Source: Blastocatellia bacterium (GTDB lineage Bacteria; Acidobacteriota; Blastocatellia; Pyrinomonadales; Pyrinomonadaceae). From it: 8,593 nt of DNA. The notes below the pieces were generated by a model, which searched no databases, was not told the origin of the DNA, and was given only the letters and a program-made list of their open reading frames with translations. The position numbers and the translations under genes were made by a program. The DNA is taken from the NCBI GenBank assembly GCA_013695495.1, contig JACDAK010000104.1, positions 1 to 8,593 on the forward strand. The letters are read 5' to 3'. Shown in pieces: positions 1-6,612 of this stretch (the first letter of the stretch is position 1; every line of letters begins with the position of its first letter).

Positions 1-435
1 GAAGAGATCCGCCGACACGAAGAGGCTCAGTCCGTCCCCACCGCAAGCAAGCGCATTCTCGTTGTTGACGACAGCCCCACCATCCGCAAGCTTATCTCCG
101 GCAAGCTCGAAAAGGCCGGTCACGAAGTCCTCGTCTCGGCTGATGGCGTCGAAGCGATCGAGATGCTCAAAAACCTGACACCCGACCTCATCTTGCTCGA
201 CATTACAATGCCCCGGCTCGATGGCTATCAGGTCTGCAAACAGATCCGCGCGAACGAAACGACCAAGGACGTTCCCGTCGTCATGATCTCAGGAAAGGAC
301 GGCTTCTTCGACAAGGTCCGCGGCCGTATGGCAGGCAGCAGCGGCTACATCACAAAGCCTTTCGGCCCCGAAACATTGATGAAAGCTGTCGAAACCTATC
401 TTACCGCCGATCAACCGATCCCCGTCTCTGAGTAA
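1..435 (+). CDS. PilG-like response regulator, receiver domain (5' end outside window)
   Basis: This is the C-terminal 144 residues of a protein that begins before the window. After a charged linker of about 18 residues comes a complete CheY-type receiver. It has the acidic pair Asp23-Asp24 (VVDDSPT), the phospho-acceptor Asp67 in LLDITMP (codon 199-201), the switch Ser97 in MISGKDG, and Lys119 in ITKPF (numbered from base 1). The stretch KDGFFDKVRGRMAGS closely resembles the PilG family of twitching-motility regulators. No DNA-binding output domain follows, so it should act by protein contact. By family, it would accept phosphate from the Hpt of the hybrid kinase encoded at 3958-6612. The linker suggests an N-terminal domain upstream, which I cannot see. 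It is the first of five same-strand genes and its TAA overlaps the next ATG. Receiver call is certain; the PilG assignment is likely. Confidence 0.93.
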   Translation, partial: EEIRRHEEAQSVPTASKRILVVDDSPTIRKLISGKLEKAGHEVLVSADGVEAIEMLKNLTPDLILLDITMPRLDGYQVCKQIRANETTKDVPVVMISGKDGFFDKVRGRMAGSSGYITKPFGPETLMKAVETYLTADQPIPVSE

Positions 436-437
436 TG
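433..437 (+). promoter_or_regulatory. TAATG stop-start overlap, translational coupling site
   Basis: The TAA of the response regulator and the ATG of the CheW gene share one base. With no Shine-Dalgarno motif upstream, the CheW start most likely relies on ribosomes terminating the upstream gene and re-initiating. This supports the 435 start over the in-frame ATG at 474. Confidence 0.7.
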
Positions 438-896
438 CTTCAACAAGTCACCACCAACACGACGCCGACGCCGATGTCTGCAGCGGGGTCCTTCTTCGAC
501 CAGACGAATCAAGCCTGCCGAATGCTTGTCCTCTCCATCGGTGACTTTGCTTTTGCGATCCCGGCGGATGCAGTATCTGAGATAGTCCGAATGCCCGAGA
601 TTACCATGGTACCGGGCGCCCCCGCGTCATTGCTGGGCATCACACTTCTAGCCGGCGACGTCCTCGCGGTCATCAAACCGACTCACGTCCTACCGTCTGA
701 TCAGATACATCAGCCCACGAAAATGATCGTCATCAACGATCACGAAAAAGAGATGCGAGTAGGCCTTCCCGTCGACCGTGTCGTCGAGATCGCATCGCTT
801 TCCGCTGAAAAAAACGCGGCCGGCACGATCGAACACAACAGCACGACGATCACCGTTCTCGATCCCGTGGATCTCATCAACAAACTGCGCCGTTAA
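435..896 (+). CDS. CheW/PilI-like chemotaxis adaptor protein
   Basis: A 153-residue soluble protein with a single CheW domain at about residues 28-152. Visible family features are the first strand MLVLSIGDFAFAIPA, the helix-plus-turn EIVRMPEITMVPGAP, the GIxLLAG turn, and a final strand ending in VLDPVDLI. CheW proteins bridge receptor tips to the CheA kinase in the cytoplasmic array, and this one would serve the two receptors and the kinase downstream. The conserved NLRG turn reads LLAG here: the Asn is Leu71 and the usually conserved Arg is Ala73, so contacts with kinase or receptor may differ from the norm. The first 25 or so residues are polar, with no signal peptide. ATG at 435 is chosen because it overlaps the previous stop (TAATG), although ATG at 474 would also leave the domain intact. 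No Shine-Dalgarno motif is seen. The CheW domain is confident; PilI is inferred from gene order. Confidence 0.92.
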   Translation: MLQQVTTNTTPTPMSAAGSFFDQTNQACRMLVLSIGDFAFAIPADAVSEIVRMPEITMVPGAPASLLGITLLAGDVLAVIKPTHVLPSDQIHQPTKMIVINDHEKEMRVGLPVDRVVEIASLSAEKNAAGTIEHNSTTITVLDPVDLINKLRR

Positions 897-908
897 ACTC
901 CTCTACCT

Positions 909-2459
909 ATGTCTCAAGACCCTCGGGAATCCGTCTTTCACTCCTTGCGGGCCCGCATCTGGCTCGCAGTCGTCGTTCTGGCGCTTCTCAACGCCGGCGT
1001 CGCCTCTCTCCTTTACCTTGCTGCGAGTTTCATCACCGAAAGCCCCTTCCTCGCTTTCACTGCTTCCCTGCTTGGCATCTCCGCGCTCACCGGCGTCTTT
1101 GGTTTCTGGCTCGGCACTGACATCCTCAAACCCATCGAAGCGTTAAGCTTCTTCGCCAAAAGTCTCGAGCGTAGCCCCGCCGCGTCAAACCTGCGCACCA
1201 CCGGCGCCGTTGAAACCGACGAGATACTTGCAAGCCTGCAACGCAACAGCCGCCAGATCCTTAACCTGATCTCGATGATGGACGACGTCACGTCCGGCAG
1301 GACCGAGAAAGCACTCAAGCCTATCGCCTCCGCTGACCGCCTTACAACATCTTTCCAGCGCCTCGTCGGAAAAGTGACCGACTCTGTCAACGCAAAAAAC
1401 AAGCTCGAAACTACCCGTGCAGCGATCGAACGCCTCCGCTCTGATCTGCTCGGCGTCCGCCACGGCTCTATAAATATCGACGTAAGAACCGATCAGCTCG
1501 CTACCCGTGAAGTAGCCGAGTCCGTGGCACTGCTGCTTGATCGCCTCCGCCAACTCCTAAGGCACATCCGCGCCACGTCCGACAGTTCTCGGGATCTGAC
1601 CGCCACCGCCGAAGGTGCTACACGAACTGCGACCCAAGCCATACTTGCCGGCGACTCTGACTCGAAGCATTCCCGCACCGCGCTCGAAGATTGCCGAAAT
1701 GCCATAACCGACATCTCCTCAAGCATCGACACCGCTTTCGAATCTCTCGGCACCGCGTCCGGCACTTATGAAACACTTCTGCGTGAAGCCTTCGAACGAC
1801 AAGCGATGCTCGGCAAGACCCGTTCAAAGGTGACTCAGTCCGTCGCCGCGCTTCGCAAGATAAATGAGACGGTCTCTTCCGTCGGCCGCTCTGCCCGCAC
1901 AGCAGGCGAACTCGCCCGCCGATCGAACGTCGTGGCAGTAAATTCCGCGCTTGGCTCCGAGTCAACCGCAGAAGACTCTCTCGTCGTAAAAGAGATCGAG
2001 CACATCGCCTCACGATCAGATCGACTCGGTCAAGAGCTCTCGGCACTTTCCGAGTCCGCTTCGCGTGACCTCTTAATGCTTGAAAAAACCCTCAGCACGA
2101 TCAATGCCGAGATTTTCGAAGCACTTTCTGGCAACGGCGAACGTCCGCGCCAGCTCCTTAGCAACCAGGCGGCTGATTTCCATTCGCATCTCATCGAACT
2201 GACACACGAACCTCTCCGAGCCGTCGAAGAAGCTCTCGACCGCCTTTCATCCGGACCGCCTGAAGATGCTCTGAGAACCGTCGCCGCCGGGGAAAAGGCG
2301 ATTCACAAACTCGCAACCCTTCTCAGCGAACTCGACCGGTCCACGACAGATCTAGGTGCGCCGAAAGCGAAGCCCAAATCGGAGCCCGGCGTTTCCGCCA
2401 CCACTCACATTGAGCCCTCCCGCACATCGGCCGAGTCCAAACAGCCGCCGATAGCGTAA
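909..2459 (+). CDS. Divergent PilJ-like methyl-accepting chemotaxis receptor with degenerate tip
   Basis: A 516-residue inner-membrane protein. Two hydrophobic helices (about 17-42 and 47-69) are separated by only about four residues, so no periplasmic sensor domain exists. The cytoplasmic part begins with a HAMP-like unit (about 74-118), then two more HAMP-like stretches around 119-160 and 177-225, then a long Ala/Ser/Glu-rich coiled coil. The receptor hairpin tip is recognisable near 335-372 (RRSNVVAVNSALGSES then VVKEIEHIASRS). It is degraded and about four residues shorter than the usual tip. The tail from about 481 is Pro/Ser/Lys-rich and probably disordered. It lies 12 bases after the CheW stop and 7 before the next receptor, with which it shares its layout, suggesting an old duplication. 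No Shine-Dalgarno is seen. Its role may be accessory rather than kinase-activating. Receptor family is likely; exact function is unknown. Confidence 0.8.
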   Translation: MSQDPRESVFHSLRARIWLAVVVLALLNAGVASLLYLAASFITESPFLAFTASLLGISALTGVFGFWLGTDILKPIEALSFFAKSLERSPAASNLRTTGAVETDEILASLQRNSRQILNLISMMDDVTSGRTEKALKPIASADRLTTSFQRLVGKVTDSVNAKNKLETTRAAIERLRSDLLGVRHGSINIDVRTDQLATREVAESVALLLDRLRQLLRHIRATSDSSRDLTATAEGATRTATQAILAGDSDSKHSRTALEDCRNAITDISSSIDTAFESLGTASGTYETLLREAFERQAMLGKTRSKVTQSVAALRKINETVSSVGRSARTAGELARRSNVVAVNSALGSESTAEDSLVVKEIEHIASRSDRLGQELSALSESASRDLLMLEKTLSTINAEIFEALSGNGERPRQLLSNQAADFHSHLIELTHEPLRAVEEALDRLSSGPPEDALRTVAAGEKAIHKLATLLSELDRSTTDLGAPKAKPKSEPGVSATTHIEPSRTSAESKQPPIA

Positions 2460-2466
2460 AAAGTAA

Positions 2467-3954
2467 ATGCACGAGTCACCCAGAACCCTGCTATTCATAG
2501 TGCTGTCAGCGACCTCGCTAGTCCTATCTTTGGTCGCGGCCGGGTCCGTTCTGTATGGCTCCGACATCGCGGCCCCCGTCACGGCTTTCGCAGCAGTGTT
2601 CGTTCTCGTGACATTCGCCATTCTCAATGTCGTCTATTTACGGATGAACGCGGAGATCAAGGAAGCGCGCGCCGCCGCCCGCGATCTTGCCAGCGGCCAG
2701 GACTTTAAACCGGCCCTCAAAACCGAACTGATCGACTCTCTGGCAGATGTTTCTGCGTATATGCGCGACCGCGCCGCAACCTGTTCCGCCATCGCATCCG
2801 GCCGCCTGGGCGAAAACGTCGTCCCCCGCAACGACGCCGACATGCTCGGCAACGCAATGCTCCTTATGACAGAACAGCTCAGGCTGCTCGTCGAAACCGA
2901 AGAGAAACGCGAAAGCCTGCAATATTCCGTCAACAAACTTCTCCGTGAAGTATCAGAAGTCTCAGTAGGCGACCTAACCGTCCAGGCAGAGGCCGATAGC
3001 GAGATCACCGGCGAGATCGCTGACGCGTTCAATTCCATGACGCGAAATCTTCGCTCCTTGATCAAACAGGTCAAGGACGTAGCTTTCCAGGTCGGCTCGC
3101 TTGCAAAATCGATCAACGAAACGACAGAGCAGCTCGCCGACGGCAGCGACGTACAGGCATCGCAGATCGCCCGAACAACCGAGGCCATCTCGCAGATGAG
3201 CCGTCAGATACAAGATGTGTCCGAGAAAGCATCTCTCTCCGCCGCCGTCGCTGGCCGCTCGCTTGAGAACGCAACCTTGGGCACCGCAGCTTCACGCGAT
3301 ACCATTGCCGCCATGGAATCTATCCGCGGCCGCGTTCAGGAAACCGCTAAACGCATTAAGAAACTCGGAGAAAGGTCGCAGGAGATCACGCAAATCGTCG
3401 CCCTTATCGACGACCTCTCGGACCGCACCGCGCTTCTCGCCCTGAACGCCACCCTCCGCGCGTCCGCCGCCGGCGAAACCAGCGCTGAATATCTCGGCAT
3501 GGCCGAAGAGGTCGAAAAACTCGCCGAACGTTCCATTCAGCTAACCGAAGAGATCGCATCACTTACCCGTTCGATCAACTCCGAAACGAAAGACGCCGTT
3601 ACCTCCATGGAAGAGGTCATCCGCGAGGTCGTTATCGGTTCCGAACTTGCCAACAAAGCCGGCAGCTCGCTCGTCGAGATCGAAGACGTTTCGCGTCAAC
3701 TCGCCACACTCATCCAGGCCATCTCCGAATCCTCGAGAATCCAGGCCAAATCTTCAGGCGACATAAGTGCCGCGATGGCCGGCATCTCAAAAGTAACCGG
3801 ACTCGTCGAGAACGGTTCCAAACGCGCCGCTGATTCCGTCAAAAATCTTGTCCGCCTTTCGGATGATCTCAAAACGTCCGTAGCACCCTTCAAACTTCCC
3901 GCAGATATGCCGCCGCGTGTCTCCACCGACCACGTCAGCCGCCTCGTAAACTAA
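2467..3954 (+). CDS. PilJ-like methyl-accepting chemotaxis receptor
   Basis: A 495-residue receptor predicted to sit in the inner membrane and pass signals to the CheW-CheA complex. Two membrane helices (about 7-31 and 36-58) are joined by a very short loop, so the large periplasmic ligand domains of Pseudomonas PilJ are absent. HAMP-like units follow at about 60-100, 105-142 and 155-202; the last contains VSVGDLTVQAEADSEITGEI, close to a textbook HAMP. A coiled-coil signalling domain runs from about 205 to 470. Its tip spans 318-356 (SDRTALLALNATLRASAAGE, later EEVEKLAERS) and has the normal family length. Arg331 stands where most receptors carry Glu and Pseudomonas PilJ carries Gln. The start at 2467 is required because the first membrane helix begins by residue 7. 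It lies 7 bases after the previous stop and 3 before the kinase start. Confidence 0.92.
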   Translation: MHESPRTLLFIVLSATSLVLSLVAAGSVLYGSDIAAPVTAFAAVFVLVTFAILNVVYLRMNAEIKEARAAARDLASGQDFKPALKTELIDSLADVSAYMRDRAATCSAIASGRLGENVVPRNDADMLGNAMLLMTEQLRLLVETEEKRESLQYSVNKLLREVSEVSVGDLTVQAEADSEITGEIADAFNSMTRNLRSLIKQVKDVAFQVGSLAKSINETTEQLADGSDVQASQIARTTEAISQMSRQIQDVSEKASLSAAVAGRSLENATLGTAASRDTIAAMESIRGRVQETAKRIKKLGERSQEITQIVALIDDLSDRTALLALNATLRASAAGETSAEYLGMAEEVEKLAERSIQLTEEIASLTRSINSETKDAVTSMEEVIREVVIGSELANKAGSSLVEIEDVSRQLATLIQAISESSRIQAKSSGDISAAMAGISKVTGLVENGSKRAADSVKNLVRLSDDLKTSVAPFKLPADMPPRVSTDHVSRLVN

Positions 3955-3957
3955 AAA

Positions 3958-6612
3958 ATGCACGAGCACGCAACAATGGACCCCGCTATGCTTCAAGGCT
4001 TCTTAGAAGAGGCCTCTGACGTACTGCAAGCTATTCGAAACGTGGCCGACGGCGACCGCTCGGACATCGCCGGAGCCCTTCGTAATGCCGAAGCGCTCGC
4101 CGATGCCGCAGGCGCATGCGGTTTATCCGACTTTGAAGCAAGCTCCCGCGGGCTCGTAGCCGAGATATCGCTCGCGATTCAGGAACCCGCCCGGTCGCTG
4201 ACAACTCTCCACGAGGCCATCGTGGGCGTCGAGTCATCTCTTTCAGCTCCTTTCTCCTTCGCCGAACCCGAACCTGCCGGCCGAGCCGAGCAGCCCGAAC
4301 CATCTTCAACCGCGGACGAGTTTGAGGTAGACGACGAACTCCGCGAGGTCTTTGCCCAAGAGGCCGACGAGCTTCTCGAGAACATCGAGTCCAATCTGCG
4401 GCTGCTTTCCGAAGACTCCGCAAACCGCGAGGCTCTTTGGGAGGTTCGCCGCAACGCCCACACCTTTAAAGGCGCCGCCGGCGTGGTTGGCCTAAAAATA
4501 CATTCTACGATCGCGCATCGCATCGAAGATTTTCTCGACCACCTGTCCGAGAAAAAGCTCGGAGCGAACGAAGCAATACTCGATCTCCTCAACTCCGCAA
4601 CCGAGTGCCTGAAACAGCTGACGCACGAACCTTCTCTGCCGTCTGTTAACGCACGCGTCGCACAAACCTTCGCCGCGTTCGAAAACGCCCAATCCCTGAT
4701 CGACAACCCGCCGCCCGAACCCGCCACCTCCGCCGCGATCGAAAAGCCGGCGGCACCCGAAAAACCGGCCGGCGACACGAAAGCGGCATACGCGCAAACC
4801 CGCTCCGGCCTCCGCGTGACCTCCGCTATACTCGACGATCTAGTCAACAACATCCACGAGCTGATGGAGATCCGGACCCTGTTTGAACAGCGCCTCAGCA
4901 AATTTGACCACTACGTCTCCGATGTACGCACCGCAGCCTCGCGAATGCACCAATCCGGGCTGAAGGTAGAGAACGAGATCGACATACGCACGAGTTCCGG
5001 ACTCGGAAACATGGCGTTCGCCGACCGTCTACCTGCAGCCGCCGCGTCTCTTCCCGGCTTCGACCCACTCGAACTCGACAACTACACCGAACTGCACGAG
5101 TGGGCACGCGAAAGCACCCAAGCAGCCGGCGAGGCGCTCTTCTACACAGGAGAACTCGGCATCGTCAAAAACGAGATCGACTCCCTCGCCACCCGTCTGC
5201 GCTTTCTAATCGATCAGGTTCAGGCAAAGGTATCCCGCGTCCGCAATGTCGAATTCGGCAGCGTCGCCGCCCGTCTTCAACGTGCAGCCAAAGCAGCCTG
5301 CGAAGAGTTCCCCGGTAAAGACGTCGACGTCATCGTCGAAAATGGCTCGATCCTCATCGACGCGCAGCTCGCCGAAAAACTCATAGAGCCGCTATCGCAC
5401 TTAGTACGGAATTCCGTCGTCCACGGCATCGAATCCCCGGACCGCCGTCTCATATCCAATAAGCCCGTAGCCGGTTCCATCACCGTTCGTATCACCAACG
5501 AGGAAACTCACGTTTCAATCAGGCTCGCCGACGACGGCTCCGGCGTCAACTTCGAATCGCTGCGCAGTAAAGCTCTCGCGCAAGGCTTGATCTCGCCTCC
5601 CGATCTTGCAGCAACCGCCGACCACGAACTTCTCTTCCTCGAAGGCCTTACAACCGCACCCGCGCTCAGCATGAACGCCGGCCGCGGCGTCGGCATGAGT
5701 ATCGTCCGAAAGAGCATTGAAGCGCTCGGCGGCACCCTGGCCGTCAACTCCGCCTCCGGGGTTGGAACCGCATTCACCCTGCGTATCCCCCTCACCATGG
5801 TCGTCCTCCAGTCCATAGTCGTCCGCGTCGGCGATCACTTGCTTGCGGTTCCGAAGCGCAACGTACAACGCATCGTCGAGCTAGGCTCATCCGTCGCCGA
5901 AACTGGCACAATAACACTCGAGAACATCAAGTATCCGGTCCAACTCCTTGCGAATCTCCTCGGCATGACTCCCTCAACTGCCGCCGATTACGTCCCGGTC
6001 CTCCTCATCAACACAGCCGACAGCACACACGCCATCGCCGTCGACGAGGTCCTCCGTACCGAAGAGATCATTGTGAAACGCTTCGGCCGGCCGCTTTCCG
6101 CAATGACCCAGTACCTCGGCGCCGCATTCCTAAACAGCGGCCACCTGGTCCCCATCATTGACACCACCAACCTTCCGGAACCCGCCCCTCCTGCAACAAC
6201 CGTCGAACCCCACGACGCCCCCGCCGTCGACGTCACCATAATGATCGTCGACGACAGCCCCAGCGTCCGAGTAATGACCTCGCGCACGATTACTCAAGCC
6301 GGCTACAAACCCCTAGCCGCAAAAGACGGCGTCGACGCGCTGAACATCCTCGGCAGCCTCCAACAGCTCCCCGACATGATCCTCACCGATATCGAAATGC
6401 CCCAAATGGACGGCTACGAGCTCCTCGCCGCCCTAAAATCCGACGAGCGCTACAAAGCGATCCCCGTCGCGATGATCTCATCTCGCTCCGGCGACAAACA
6501 TCGCGAAAAAGGCTTGGAATTGGGAGCTGTGTGCTATCTGACAAAACCGTACAATGACGCGGAACTCATCAACGCGATGAACGAATCGATCACTTCTTCG
6601 GCGGCCGGCTAG
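3958..6612 (+). CDS. ChpA/PilL-type hybrid chemotaxis kinase (pseudo-Hpt, Hpt, CheA core, receiver)
   Basis: An 884-residue cytoplasmic CheA-type histidine kinase. In order: a degenerate Hpt (about 8-90) with Glu45 in place of the His; an acidic/Pro linker; a true Hpt (about 122-225) with the phosphosite His168 in NAHTFKGAAG; a Pro/Ala linker (about 248-275); a dimerisation helix region (about 283-425); and the ATPase, with N-box LVRNSVVHG (Asn485, His489), G1 box DDGSG (525-529) and G2 box GRGVGM (575-580). A CheW-like domain (about 613-738) and a receiver with Asp765-Asp766, Asp811, Ser841 and Lys863 complete it. All catalytic motifs look intact. It has far fewer Hpt modules than Pseudomonas ChpA. 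By family, it autophosphorylates His168 under receptor control and passes phosphate to its own receiver and to the PilG-like protein. ATG at 3976 (Met7) is an alternative start; neither start has a Shine-Dalgarno. Its 3' end overlaps the convergent dehydrogenase gene. Confidence 0.96.
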   Translation: MHEHATMDPAMLQGFLEEASDVLQAIRNVADGDRSDIAGALRNAEALADAAGACGLSDFEASSRGLVAEISLAIQEPARSLTTLHEAIVGVESSLSAPFSFAEPEPAGRAEQPEPSSTADEFEVDDELREVFAQEADELLENIESNLRLLSEDSANREALWEVRRNAHTFKGAAGVVGLKIHSTIAHRIEDFLDHLSEKKLGANEAILDLLNSATECLKQLTHEPSLPSVNARVAQTFAAFENAQSLIDNPPPEPATSAAIEKPAAPEKPAGDTKAAYAQTRSGLRVTSAILDDLVNNIHELMEIRTLFEQRLSKFDHYVSDVRTAASRMHQSGLKVENEIDIRTSSGLGNMAFADRLPAAAASLPGFDPLELDNYTELHEWARESTQAAGEALFYTGELGIVKNEIDSLATRLRFLIDQVQAKVSRVRNVEFGSVAARLQRAAKAACEEFPGKDVDVIVENGSILIDAQLAEKLIEPLSHLVRNSVVHGIESPDRRLISNKPVAGSITVRITNEETHVSIRLADDGSGVNFESLRSKALAQGLISPPDLAATADHELLFLEGLTTAPALSMNAGRGVGMSIVRKSIEALGGTLAVNSASGVGTAFTLRIPLTMVVLQSIVVRVGDHLLAVPKRNVQRIVELGSSVAETGTITLENIKYPVQLLANLLGMTPSTAADYVPVLLINTADSTHAIAVDEVLRTEEIIVKRFGRPLSAMTQYLGAAFLNSGHLVPIIDTTNLPEPAPPATTVEPHDAPAVDVTIMIVDDSPSVRVMTSRTITQAGYKPLAAKDGVDALNILGSLQQLPDMILTDIEMPQMDGYELLAALKSDERYKAIPVAMISSRSGDKHREKGLELGAVCYLTKPYNDAELINAMNESITSSAAG

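Noticed and set aside
1618..2046. Arg-rich open frame antisense to the first receptor
   Set aside because: No start context or family resemblance; the coiled-coil receptor on the other strand explains the sequence.
4179..4901. 240-codon open frame antisense to the kinase gene
   Set aside because: It is Arg/Ser-rich, resembles no family I know, and lies opposite a gene with all kinase motifs. C-ending codons leave the antisense frame open by composition.
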